From positions 124,001-188,000 of the forward strand of contig CACZXH010000007.1 of assembly GCA_902785065.1 (NCBI GenBank): 64,000 nucleotides of DNA. The letters are read 5' to 3'. Below, in pieces: positions 45,401-52,520 of this stretch. The translations under genes and the position numbers were made by a program. This DNA comes from an uncultured Bacteroidia bacterium (GTDB lineage: Bacteria; Bacteroidota; Bacteroidia; Bacteroidales; UBA932). A model generated the notes under the pieces. The model searched no databases. It was not told where the DNA came from and worked only from the letters and a program-made list of their open reading frames with translations. The number at the start of each line of letters is the position of its first letter. Position 1 is the stretch's first letter.

Positions 45401-45855
45401 ACCAGGCTACGATCACCGCCATGCAGAACGCAGAAACCGCCGGTGACGCCTATACGCTCGTCCTCCCGGGCGGTGATGTGGTACTGAACCCCGGCGACTA
45501 CCAGATCTCCTCCGAGGATATGCCGGGCTGGCTGGTCGCCTCCGAAGGCGCCCTGACCATCGCCCTGGACGTGGAACTCACCGACGACCTGCGCCGCGAA
45601 GGCGTGGCCCGCGAGTTGGTGAACCGCATCCAGAACCTCCGCAAGACCGCCGGTTTCGAGGTCACCGACCGCATCGACACCGTCATCTATGCCGATGCCC
45701 CCGAAATCGCGCCCGCCCTCGCCGCCTTCGGCGAGTGGATCGGCTCCCAGACCCTCTCCCGCAGCGTGAAGCAGGCCCCGGCCGCCGAGGCCCCCGCCGA
45801 CGCCCGCGAGGTGGAGTGGACCGAAGGCACCATTCAAATCGCAGTAAAACGTTAA
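42403..45855 (+). CDS. ileS: isoleucine-tRNA ligase
   Basis: Class I synthetase of 1150 residues. HIGH appears as GIHH in ANGMPGIHHVMAR (about residues 48-60) and KMSKS as NKMSKR (about residue 690). The editing domain (about 200-400) is present. Length and the C-terminal region without the bacterial Cys4 zinc knuckle place it with the long, eukaryote-like (type 2) IleRS, a form linked elsewhere with lower mupirocin sensitivity; that property is not tested here. It heads an operon with the DksA-like gene and lspA. Confidence 0.95.
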   Translation: MTFKEYKGLDLVSTGNAILERWLANHAFEKSLEVREGCPEFVFFEGPPSANGMPGIHHVMARSIKDAICRYKTQTGFQVRRRAGWDTHGLPVELGVEKKLGITKADIGTKISVGEYNATCRKEVMKYTKEWEVMTQRVGYWVDMNDPYITYDNRYIETLWYLLKDIYNKGLLYKGYTIQPYSPTDGTGLSSHELNQPGCYKDVTDTTATAQFEVVKDGASQPLFGTETFPVYFLAWTTTPWTLPSNTALCVGPNIDYVRVLSFNPYTGTPAIYVLAEALVGAWFNAKGAGVPLESYQKGDKVVPWKLLDGKFKGADLVGIRYKQLIPWFKPDGDAFRVIPGDYVTTEDGTGIVHIAPTFGADDKRVAAASGIGAIMPVDRDGNPQAQVDRQGRFFRLEDMDPAYAATVAPTYVPFSGRYVKSGYVEYFEHRTEETSLDVDLCLQMKAEGTLFKMQKHVHSYPHSWRTDRPVLYYPLDSWFIKASAVKDQMVALNKQIRWKPESTGTGRFGQWLENIQDWNLSRSRFWGTPLPIWRTEDGKEEKCIGSAAELYNELEKAVAAGIMPSNPLKDKGFDPADMSLENYDKIDLHRPYVDGMFLVSDSGKKMVRESDLIDVWFDSGAMPYAQEGLRGLDGGRFGATADFIAEGVDQTRGWFYTLHAIHTMVSGTPAFKRVISNGLVLDKNGNKMSKRLGNAVDPFYALDKYGADALRWYMLTNAEPWDNLKFDENGVDEVRRKFFGTLYNTYSFFALYANIEGWTPGDGVGMVELDGNMVDVGEDRQARPEIDRWITSKLNTLIREVKAAYEDYDVKTAGRLIETFVCDHVSNWYVRLNRSRFWNGDKDAFQTLYDVLMDVAVLAAPIAPFFMDQLYLDLGGQSESVHYVLMPEADASVIDQELEERMALAQQATSMVLALRKKVGIPVRQPLAKMLVPVISDAVRARLEAVKDLILTEVNVKEMEFVTDTTGILTKKIKPNFKTLGKVYGARMKEIAAAFGSLDQATITAMQNAETAGDAYTLVLPGGDVVLNPGDYQISSEDMPGWLVASEGALTIALDVELTDDLRREGVARELVNRIQNLRKTAGFEVTDRIDTVIYADAPEIAPALAAFGEWIGSQTLSRSVKQAPAAEAPADAREVEWTEGTIQIAVKR

Positions 45856-46269
45856 ATGACAGATACGATGGAAGAGAACACCAAAACCCGCTATTCTGAC
45901 GAGGAGCTCGAGGAATTCCGCGGCATTATCAATGAGATGCTGGACAAGGCCCGCGCCGAATACGCCACCCTCCGCAAGGTGATCATGAACGCCGGCGGAA
46001 ACGACATCCTGGACACCGCCCCGACCTTCAAGACGGTCGAGGACGACGGCGCTTTCCAGCTGTCCAAGGAGGAGGCGAGCGCCCTGGCGCAGCGTCAGTA
46101 CAAGTTCATCCAGAACCTCGAGGCGGCCCTCGTCCGCATCGAGAACAAGAGCTATGGCATCTGCCGCGTGACCGGGAAGCTGATCCCCAAGGAGCGCCTC
46201 CGTCTGGTCCCGCACGCCACGCTCACCGTGGAAGCCAAGGAAATGCTGGCCCGTCAGGGGAAGAACTAG
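45856..46269 (+). CDS. TraR/DksA-like protein without zinc cysteines
   Basis: A 137-residue protein of the DksA/TraR family. A long N-terminal coiled coil (about residues 15-95) precedes a degenerate zinc-finger region YGICRVTGKLIPKERL, in which only one of four cysteines remains. This form is typical of Bacteroidota. DksA binds RNA polymerase through the secondary channel; the acidic coiled-coil tip here is not the classic DxxDxA. It is placed directly after ileS with no spacer. Confidence 0.88.
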   Translation: MTDTMEENTKTRYSDEELEEFRGIINEMLDKARAEYATLRKVIMNAGGNDILDTAPTFKTVEDDGAFQLSKEEASALAQRQYKFIQNLEAALVRIENKSYGICRVTGKLIPKERLRLVPHATLTVEAKEMLARQGKN

Positions 46270-46276
46270 GTCCCCT

Positions 46277-46897
46277 ATGCGGCTGGGCAAAGGAAAGTGG
46301 CTGCTCATCCTCGGGGCCGTCCTCGTGGTCATCGACCAGGTCATCAAAGTCCTGGTGAAGACGGGTATGTCCATCGGGGAACACTTCAACGTGTTCGGGG
46401 CAGACTGGTTCCAGATCCTGTTCATCGAAAACAAGGGCATGGCCTTCGGGATGTCGTTCGGCGGGGTCATCGGCAAGTACGCCTTGACCGCCTTCCGGAT
46501 CGTCCTGTTCGTCGTCCTGACGGTGTGGATCTCCAAGCTTCTGAAACGGGGGAGCGGCGACGACAAGCGCTCTCCGGTCCCCACCGGGGTCCTTGTCGGC
46601 CTGACGCTCATCACCGCCGGCGCCCTGGGCAATATTATCGACTGCCTGTTCTACGGGCTGGTCTTTACCGAGTCCGCTCCCGGCGTCGTTGCCACCTGGG
46701 GCCATTATGCCCCCTTCATGCAGGGCAAGGTGGTGGACATGTTCTACTTCCCGCTGTGGACCTGGCCGGACTGGGTCCCCCTCGTGGGCGGGGACATCTT
46801 TTTCGAACCGGTGTTCAACTTCGCGGACAGCTGCGTCACGGTAGGCGCGTTCTACCTGATCCTGTTCCAGTGGAAATTCTTCTCGAAAGAGGAGTAA
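46277..46897 (+). CDS. lspA: lipoprotein signal peptidase
   Basis: Aspartyl protease of the inner membrane that cleaves prolipoprotein signal peptides. The 206-residue protein has four helices and the two catalytic aspartates in GALGNIIDCLFYG and FNFADSC. An extra loop between them (about residues 130-165) makes it longer than the ~165 residues of E. coli LspA, as is usual in Bacteroidota. Last gene of the ileS operon. Confidence 0.94.
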   Translation: MRLGKGKWLLILGAVLVVIDQVIKVLVKTGMSIGEHFNVFGADWFQILFIENKGMAFGMSFGGVIGKYALTAFRIVLFVVLTVWISKLLKRGSGDDKRSPVPTGVLVGLTLITAGALGNIIDCLFYGLVFTESAPGVVATWGHYAPFMQGKVVDMFYFPLWTWPDWVPLVGGDIFFEPVFNFADSCVTVGAFYLILFQWKFFSKEE

Positions 46898-46915
46898 TAT
46901 TCGGGACAAAGTTTT

Positions 46916-46923
46916 TATCTTTG
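46916..46923 (+). promoter_or_regulatory. -7 box for tRNA-Ser(UGA)
   Basis: TATCTTTG, 10 nt before the 5' end of the tRNA. Confidence 0.65.
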
Positions 46924-46933
46924 TCCACTTTTT

Positions 46934-47018
46934 GGAGGTGTGGCCGAGTGGTCGATGGCGGCAGTCTTGAAAACTGTTGGGCGGCAACGTCCCGGGGGTT
47001 CGAATCCCTCCGCCTCCG
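46934..47018 (+). tRNA. tRNA-Ser (anticodon UGA)
   Basis: Acceptor stem GGAGGTG/CGCCTCC with discriminator G, anticodon loop CTTGAAA (anticodon TGA), a long class II variable arm and T-loop GGTTCGAATCC. Length 85 nt; no encoded CCA directly after the discriminator. Confidence 0.95.
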
Positions 47019-47057
47019 CTTCAGTATTTGGATGGGGTTTCCCCGGGTCCCAGCGCT

Positions 47058-48008
47058 ATGATTCGAAAAATCATTTTCATCGTCAGCGCCCTGTTTGCCT
47101 TCGTGTCGCTGGCCGGCGCACAGGGAACGGGGGATAAATTCGTGTTCACGCCCCAGTCCACGGCGCAGGCCCAGTTCGCCGGGTACTATGTGGCATTGGA
47201 GCAGGGGTTCTATGCGGAGGAAGGACTGGATGTCACGATCGCCCATCCTTTTACCACCACTTCCGCCGTGGACAATATCCGGACGGGCGTCTGCCAGGCG
47301 ACCACCCTGCCGCTGTCCCTCGCGATGCGGACCATCGACGGCGGCCTGCCCCTGGTCAACATCCTCCAGACCTCGATGAACAGTGCGACGGTCATCATTT
47401 CCAGGTGGGGAGCCGATCCGCTGACGCTCCGCGGTGCGAGAGTGGCTGCGTTCCGGGCGGGTTTCGGCCAGTTGGCCCGCAGCTTCGCCGAAATGGAGAA
47501 CCTGGACTATGAGTGGATCATCGCCGCATCCGTCAAGAACATCTTCATTGCCGGTGCCGTCGACGCTACACTGGCCCGGAGTTATGACGAGTACTACCAG
47601 CTTCTGCAGACACGCATCATCCAGCCCGATACGGGCATTTACCGGTTCGAGGACCACGAATACAATGTCCAGCAAGAGGGCATCTATGTGACACGCGCGT
47701 ATTACGAGACCCATCGGGCGCAGGCCGAGGCTTTCGCCCGCGCCAGCCGCCGGGGATGGGAATGGGCGGAAGAACACCCGCAGGAGACGTTGGACCTGGT
47801 GATGCGGTATGTCCGGGAGTTCCGCATTCCCACGAACCGGACCCTGCAGTTGCTGATGCTGAAGGAGGTCATCCGTCTGCAGCACGACCACGACTCGGGG
47901 ATTAAGGAGTTCCGCCTCCGTCCCGATATGGTGGACAAGGCCAACGAGATGCTGGAGAAGGCTGGGATGGTGTCCCGGCGGATCACTGTGGAAGACCTGC
48001 TGCCATGA
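47058..48008 (+). CDS. THI5/NMT1-like periplasmic substrate-binding protein
   Basis: A 316-residue protein with a signal peptide (MIRKIIFIVSALFAFVSLAGAQ) and a type II periplasmic binding fold of the SsuA/THI5/NMT1 group (QAQFAGYYVALEQGFYAEEGL at the typical position, about residues 35-55). Such proteins normally deliver pyrimidine precursors, sulfonates or similar ligands to an ABC importer. No permease or ATPase gene is adjacent. Instead the stop overlaps the start of a sensor phosphatase (ATGA), which suggests a sensing rather than a transport role. No -7 box was found between the tRNA and this gene, so it may be read from the tRNA promoter. Confidence 0.85.
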   Translation: MIRKIIFIVSALFAFVSLAGAQGTGDKFVFTPQSTAQAQFAGYYVALEQGFYAEEGLDVTIAHPFTTTSAVDNIRTGVCQATTLPLSLAMRTIDGGLPLVNILQTSMNSATVIISRWGADPLTLRGARVAAFRAGFGQLARSFAEMENLDYEWIIAASVKNIFIAGAVDATLARSYDEYYQLLQTRIIQPDTGIYRFEDHEYNVQQEGIYVTRAYYETHRAQAEAFARASRRGWEWAEEHPQETLDLVMRYVREFRIPTNRTLQLLMLKEVIRLQHDHDSGIKEFRLRPDMVDKANEMLEKAGMVSRRITVEDLLP

Positions 48009-49936
48009 GGAAACTGATCGACTCCTTCCGCCGCTCCTTCTCGGCGCGCCTGAGCCTCTGGGTGGTCAGCTTCGCCGCCCTCGTTTTCCTGGCGGCGATG
48101 TCCTATATCTTCTTCGTGTCCCGCCGTTATGTCCGGGAGGAGGCCATTCTCCGCGCCACCCAGGTCGTGGAGAATTCGGTCCTCCGGCTGAACAGCATCC
48201 TGGAGGATGTGGAAATCTCCGCCGACAACCTGGAATGGCTGGTCTACCGCCATCTGGATGAACCCGAGTCGATGATGGAGTACACCCGCACCACGGTGCA
48301 GAGCAATCCGGTCCTGTCCGGCTGTTCCATCTCCTTCGAACCGAACTTCTTCGAGGGCCATTACTATTATTCCGCCTATTCAGGCTATATCGGCGGCAAT
48401 TTGGAGACTGAACAGGAAGGCGATGAGGATTACCAGTACTTCTATCTGGACTGGTATCTCCAGCCCAAACTCCTGAACCAGCCCTGCTGGACCGAACCCT
48501 ACAGCGACTGGGAGCAGGATGATGCCGAAGACCGGCAGACGCAGCGGATGGTTTCCTACTGCAAGCCGCTGACAACCTCCGACGGATATATCGGCAGCAT
48601 CTCGCTGGATGTTTCCCTGAAATGGCTGTCCGACAACCTGTCGCCTGTGAAGCCTTATCCGCACTCCTACAGCATCCTGGTCAGCCGCGGCGGTACATTC
48701 CTGGTGCATCCCGACCCCGAGAAGCTCTTCTACCAGACCATCTTCACGGAGGGCCTCATCGATCCGAAACCGGAGTTGGACGAACTGGGAAAGAGCATGC
48801 TGGGGCTGGAAGCCGGATACCGGCGGATGGAGATCGATGGCATCCGCAGCTATGTCTTCTTCACACCCCTCAATGCGACGGGTTGGAGCATGGCCATCGT
48901 CTGCCCCGAAAGCGACATCTTCGGCCGGTTCAACCGGCTCCGGCGGTTTATCATCGCGATTGACATCCTGGGGCTGCTCCTGCTCTTCCTCTCGTGTTTC
49001 CGGGTGATCCGGAAGTCGATGCAGCCGCTCAGCGACCTGGCCCGGCAGGCGGAGGACATCGCCTCCGGCCATTTCGACACCGTCCTCCCGGAGAATACGC
49101 AGCCTGATGAGCTGGGCACCCTGTCCCGTTCCTTCGCGGACATGCAGTCCTCACTGGTCACCTATATGGACGAGTTGACGCGGACCACCGCCAACAAGGT
49201 CCGGATCGAAAGGGAACTGCAGATCGCCCAGAACATCCAGATGGGCATGATCCCTCAGGTGTTCCCGCCGTTCCCGGAGCGGAAGGATATTGACCTGTAT
49301 GCGTCCATGGTGCCGGCCCGCGAAGTGGGCGGCGACTTGTACGATTATTTCATCCAGGGCAGACGTCTGTATTTCTGCATCGGCGATGTCAGCGGGAAGG
49401 GGGTTCCGGCGAGCCTGTTCATGACCGTCGTGCTGAACCTGTTCCGCGCCGCCGGCAAGCAAGGGTTGCTGCCGGCTGAGATTGCGCATCAGATCAATGA
49501 GACCCTGACCGACGGAAATGAGCAGCTGATGTTCGTGACGATGTTCATCGGCGCCATCGACCTGCAGACCGGAAAACTGGATTTCTGCAACTGCGGGCAC
49601 AATCCGCCGGTCATCCTCCCGCCTGGCGGGAATCCCGTCTTCCTGTCCTGTAAGTCCAATACGGCCATCGGAGTCCTCTCCGACGCCGTGTTCGAGGGCG
49701 AGTATGTGGATGGCTTCAAGGATACGCCGCTGTTCCTGTATACCGATGGCTTGAACGAGGCCGAGAACCCGGGCCATGAACTGTTCGGCTCCGACCGCCT
49801 CCTCGCCGTTCTGGGCGAGTCCTTTACCGATGCGGAAACCGTCGTCAAGCGCATGCAGGCCGCCATTTCCGACCATGTCGCCGGAGCCGATGCCAGCGAT
49901 GATTTGACCATGCTGTGCCTCGAAATCAAAAAATAG
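48005..49936 (+). CDS. membrane sensor SpoIIE-type PP2C phosphatase
   Basis: A 643-residue protein: membrane helix (about 14-40), a long extracytoplasmic dCache-like sensor (about 42-305), second helix (about 312-335), HAMP (about 335-390), a short coiled coil and a C-terminal SpoIIE/RsbU phosphatase domain (about 400-643) with ARE VGGDLYDYF, GDVSGKGVPASLFM and TDGLNEAEN holding the metal-binding acids. RsbU-type enzymes dephosphorylate anti-anti-sigma factors. No STAS or RsbW-like gene is in the window, so the target is unknown. Translationally coupled to the upstream binding protein, its likely ligand-presenting partner. Confidence 0.88.
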   Translation: MRKLIDSFRRSFSARLSLWVVSFAALVFLAAMSYIFFVSRRYVREEAILRATQVVENSVLRLNSILEDVEISADNLEWLVYRHLDEPESMMEYTRTTVQSNPVLSGCSISFEPNFFEGHYYYSAYSGYIGGNLETEQEGDEDYQYFYLDWYLQPKLLNQPCWTEPYSDWEQDDAEDRQTQRMVSYCKPLTTSDGYIGSISLDVSLKWLSDNLSPVKPYPHSYSILVSRGGTFLVHPDPEKLFYQTIFTEGLIDPKPELDELGKSMLGLEAGYRRMEIDGIRSYVFFTPLNATGWSMAIVCPESDIFGRFNRLRRFIIAIDILGLLLLFLSCFRVIRKSMQPLSDLARQAEDIASGHFDTVLPENTQPDELGTLSRSFADMQSSLVTYMDELTRTTANKVRIERELQIAQNIQMGMIPQVFPPFPERKDIDLYASMVPAREVGGDLYDYFIQGRRLYFCIGDVSGKGVPASLFMTVVLNLFRAAGKQGLLPAEIAHQINETLTDGNEQLMFVTMFIGAIDLQTGKLDFCNCGHNPPVILPPGGNPVFLSCKSNTAIGVLSDAVFEGEYVDGFKDTPLFLYTDGLNEAENPGHELFGSDRLLAVLGESFTDAETVVKRMQAAISDHVAGADASDDLTMLCLEIKK

Positions 49937-49959
49937 CAAGCTCCCGTCCGTCGCATACC

Positions 49960-49989
49960 AAAACAGCCCGGCGCTAAAGCGCTGGGCTG
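49960..49989 (-). terminator. terminator of tRNA-Ser(CGA)
   Basis: On the minus strand, CAGCCCAGCGCT and GCGCCGGGCTG form a stem around TTA, followed by TTTT. It lies 11 nt past the tRNA 3' end. Confidence 0.7.
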
Positions 49990-49999
49990 CAATTGGTTG

Positions 50000-50086
50000 C
50001 GGTGAGGAAGGGATTCGAACCCCCGGTACGCGCAAACGTACACCTGTTTTCGAGGCAGGCTCCTTCAACCACTCGGACACCTCACC
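50000..50086 (-). tRNA. tRNA-Ser (anticodon CGA)
   Basis: Acceptor stem GGTGAGG/CCTCACC with discriminator G, anticodon loop CTCGAAA (anticodon CGA), a long variable arm and T-loop GGTTCGAATCC. 87 nt, class II. Opposite strand to the other tRNA-Ser 3 kb away. Confidence 0.94.
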
Positions 50087-50243
50087 GTTGGGACTGCAAA
50101 TTTACGATTAGGCCGACCCAGCTCGTGATGAGCACCAGGACGCAGGAGATGACCTTGCCCACGAGGGAGATGGGCTTCTTGATGATGTCGATAACGGCGA
50201 GGATTGCCAGGACGAGGCCGATGAAATAAATGATGGAACCCAT
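50082..50243 (-). CDS. 53-residue small membrane protein
   Basis: Begins MGSIIYFIGLVLAILAVIDI and has two hydrophobic helices (about residues 3-20 and 29-47) around a basic turn IKKPISLVGK; it ends LQSQR. Small two-helix proteins of this look (GLVLAxxxVxDIxKKxISxxGK) occur widely in Bacteroidota with no known function. A -7 box lies 35 nt upstream. The 3' end contains the tRNA-Ser promoter and overlaps the tRNA 5' end by about 5 bases. Confidence 0.72.
   Translation of the reverse strand: MGSIIYFIGLVLAILAVIDIIKKPISLVGKVISCVLVLITSWVGLIVNLQSQR
50097..50104 (-). promoter_or_regulatory. -7 box for tRNA-Ser(CGA)
   Basis: TAAATTTG on the minus strand, 10 nt before the tRNA 5' end, the same spacing as at the other tRNA-Ser. 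It is embedded in the coding 3' end of the 53-residue membrane protein. Confidence 0.6.
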
Positions 50244-50278
50244 GGTAGTATTTGTTAGATGTTAAACGTTCGTGTGGT

Positions 50279-50286
50279 CAAAAATA
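50279..50286 (-). promoter_or_regulatory. -7 box for the 53-residue membrane protein
   Basis: TATTTTTG on the minus strand, 35 nt before the ATG. Confidence 0.5.
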
Positions 50287-50320
50287 CGAAAAAGTCACGG
50301 AAATCCAAGCGTATTTTGTC

Positions 50321-51517
50321 CTAACTTTCTTCGGTTGAGGCGCGTTTCACCACCCCGATGCCGGGGCGGCCGGGCAGGACGAGCTTGCCTTCGTGCAGAC
50401 CGACGCCCTCGAAGAGGTCGTTGGAAATGAGGAGGTTGCCGTCCAGGTCGGCGAAGTCGACGGCCGGAGAGAGCTGGGCGGCGGCGGAGACGGCGCAGGA
50501 AGTCTCGGTCATGCAGCCGAGCATCACTTTGAGCCCGAGTCCGCGGGCGAGGTCCACCATCTTGTGTGCATTGCGCATGCCGCCACATTTCATCAGCTTG
50601 ATGTTGACGCCGTCGAAGACGCCCACGGCCCGGCGGACGTCGTCCAGCCCCTGGATGGATTCGTCGCCGAAGACGGGCAGCGGACTGCGCTCCCGGAGCC
50701 AGGCCAGGTCGTCGATCCGGTTCACGGCCAGCGGCTGTTCCACCATGACGATTCCGTTGTCCCGGAGCCAGTAGATCATGTCCAGCGCTTTGAAGCGGTC
50801 GGTCCATCCCTGGTTTGCATCGACGGCGATGGGAAGGTCGGTGACGGAACGGATGGTGTTGATCATTTCCTTGTCGGAGTCGGTTCCTACCTTGACTTTC
50901 AGGATGTTGAAGCGGTCCACGCACTCCTGTGTCTTCTCCTTGACCACTTCGGGTGTGTCAATGCCGATGGTGAAGGTCGTCGACGGCGCCTTCGCGGGGT
51001 TGTAGCCCCAGATCCGGTACCAGGGGGCGCCGAGCATCTTGCCCACGAGGTCGTGGAGGGCGATGTCCACAGCGGCTTTGGCCGCGCTGTCGCCCGGGGA
51101 GAGACTGTCCACGTAAGCGAGGATGTCCTCCAGGCAGAACGGGTCCGCGAACTGCTCGAGGTTCACCTTCTCCAGGAAGGCAGTCACCGAGTCAACGCTC
51201 TGACCCAGGTAGGGCGGCATCGAGGCCTCGCCGTAGCCGGTGTATCCCTGATACTCGATTTCCACCTGCACGTCCGGTGTGGTGTTGCGGCTGTAGGAGG
51301 AGACGGTGAAGGTATGCTGGAGCTGGAGTTCGTACGGGTAATAACGGAGCTTCATCCGGCAGGGGCCGACGATGACGGGCTCTGCCGGCTTCAGGGTGTC
51401 GCCACCGGGCTGGTCGTCCGGCTTCGGCGGTTCCTGGCGGGGCTTGCAGCCGATTGCCAGGCCGGCGCCCACGGCGGCCAGACCGGCCACTTTCAGGAAT
51501 TCGCGTCTGTTCTGCAT
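50321..51517 (-). CDS. dipeptide epimerase (enolase superfamily), Tat lipoprotein
   Basis: A 398-residue enolase-superfamily enzyme of the muconate-lactonising/L-Ala-D/L-Glu epimerase group. Catalytic motifs are LKVKVG (Lys pair), AVDANQGW, VEQPL, FGDES and NIKLMKCGG. The N-terminus MQNRREFLKVAGLAAVGAG is a twin-arginine signal followed by LAIGC, a lipobox, so the enzyme is probably exported folded and lipid-anchored. It starts 4 bases after the NlpC/P60 gene; the pair matches a murein-peptide degradation route in which the peptidase releases L-Ala-D-Glu and the epimerase converts it. Dipeptide specificity is inferred. Confidence 0.87.
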   Translation of the reverse strand: MQNRREFLKVAGLAAVGAGLAIGCKPRQEPPKPDDQPGGDTLKPAEPVIVGPCRMKLRYYPYELQLQHTFTVSSYSRNTTPDVQVEIEYQGYTGYGEASMPPYLGQSVDSVTAFLEKVNLEQFADPFCLEDILAYVDSLSPGDSAAKAAVDIALHDLVGKMLGAPWYRIWGYNPAKAPSTTFTIGIDTPEVVKEKTQECVDRFNILKVKVGTDSDKEMINTIRSVTDLPIAVDANQGWTDRFKALDMIYWLRDNGIVMVEQPLAVNRIDDLAWLRERSPLPVFGDESIQGLDDVRRAVGVFDGVNIKLMKCGGMRNAHKMVDLARGLGLKVMLGCMTETSCAVSAAAQLSPAVDFADLDGNLLISNDLFEGVGLHEGKLVLPGRPGIGVVKRASTEES

Positions 51518-51521
51518 GGGT

Positions 51522-52466
51522 TTATTCCGAATAATAGGGGTTCGTCATCGTTGTGTTCAGGCCTTCCTGCTTGTCGATGAAAGGAAGAACGCGGCTGGCA
51601 AACAGGTACCGGCCGGTATTGTAGGCGTCGTATTCCGGATCCTCCGGGCGGAAACTGCCGATTTTCACGAGCCCGAGCGAGTGGATGAACTTGCCGTCGC
51701 CGAGGTAGAAACCGACGTGTGAAACCTTCGGCCCCGCCGCGTCCTTGCGACCGAAGAAGACAAGGTCGCCGGGCTGGAGGTCCTCCAGCCCCAGGATCCG
51801 CTCGCCCGTCCGGGACTGCGGACCGGCGTCCCGCGGGATGATGATGTCGTGCATGAAGAGCACGGTCCGGACGAAGCCGCTGCAGTCCATCCCCTTGGGC
51901 GACATCCCGGCCCACAGGTACGGGAAACCGTTCATCGTCAATGCGGAGGCGAGGATGGCGTCAACGCTCTGATCCAGCGAAGCGCGCCAGACAGCTTCGG
52001 GCTGGCCCAGCTTTTTGTCCAGATAGCCGACGCGTCCGTCCGGAAAACCGACGCGGTGGAAGCGTCCCTTCCGTCCCAGGTCCTTCAGCCGGTCGCCGGC
52101 CACGACGTCGGAGACGGTCGCGGACCGGGGCGACGGCTCTGCGTACACGACGCCCGTCAGCGCCGTCACGACAATCTTCGGCGCGGCGTTCCATGCGTGG
52201 TATTCCTCGAAGGAGAGGAGCGTGATGGCATCCTTGTGGACCCAGCCGGTGTAGGTGTCCGGGCTCTGCACCTGAGGCCAGTTGTTCTTGTCGGTAATCT
52301 GCAGGATATGGACAGGCGTTCCCAGAAGAGCCTGGGAAACCATTTCAGCATCATAATCGGGAGTTGCACGCAGGTTGCACACGGAAATATCCACGACGCC
52401 ATATTCCTGGGCGGCGGCCGTCAGGGCCGACAGCGCGGCCGTGAGGGCAATGAACCATCTTCTCAT
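51522..52466 (-). CDS. NlpC/P60 cysteine peptidase with SH3 domains
   Basis: A 314-residue secreted protein: signal peptide (MRRWFIALTAALSALTAAAQ), two bacterial SH3 domains (about 25-85 and 95-155) and a C-terminal NlpC/P60 domain with the catalytic Cys in PKGMDCSGFVRTV, His in VSHVGFYLGD and the third polar residue in FIHSLG. The layout matches YkfC-type gamma-D-glutamyl-diamino acid endopeptidases that trim murein peptides. A TAnnTTTG box lies only 5 nt before the ATG. Longer upstream readings cross the divergent nhaC start and lack the signal peptide. Confidence 0.92.
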   Translation of the reverse strand: MRRWFIALTAALSALTAAAQEYGVVDISVCNLRATPDYDAEMVSQALLGTPVHILQITDKNNWPQVQSPDTYTGWVHKDAITLLSFEEYHAWNAAPKIVVTALTGVVYAEPSPRSATVSDVVAGDRLKDLGRKGRFHRVGFPDGRVGYLDKKLGQPEAVWRASLDQSVDAILASALTMNGFPYLWAGMSPKGMDCSGFVRTVLFMHDIIIPRDAGPQSRTGERILGLEDLQPGDLVFFGRKDAAGPKVSHVGFYLGDGKFIHSLGLVKIGSFRPEDPEYDAYNTGRYLFASRVLPFIDKQEGLNTTMTNPYYSE

Positions 52467-52471
52467 ATATA

Positions 52472-52479
52472 CAAAGATA
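52472..52479 (-). promoter_or_regulatory. -7 box for the NlpC/P60-epimerase operon
   Basis: TATCTTTG on the minus strand, 5 nt before the ATG, so the transcript is probably leaderless. It faces the nhaC box 12 bases away. Confidence 0.6.
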
Positions 52480-52491
52480 CTGCTTTTTTCG

Positions 52492-52499
52492 TATCTTTG
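52492..52499 (+). promoter_or_regulatory. -7 box for nhaC
   Basis: TATCTTTG, 21 nt before the nhaC ATG. The two divergent promoters overlap, so polymerase can probably occupy only one at a time. Confidence 0.6.
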
Positions 52500-52520
52500 T
52501 CTCCGGTAAGACGAACGAAT

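Noticed and set aside
42367-46632. Very long open frames antisense to ileS, and similar ones opposite glgB-GT4, der-xseA, the NtrY-like kinase, metG and pnp
   Set aside because: They mirror the codon positions of strongly conserved genes in GC-rich DNA, have odd Arg/Gly/His/Val-rich composition, and lack promoters and recognisable domains.
46934-50086. Two tRNA-Ser genes bracketing the binding protein-phosphatase pair as a genomic island
   Set aside because: The tRNAs are in opposite orientation with different anticodons, there is no integrase, and no direct repeat of a tRNA 3' end was found.
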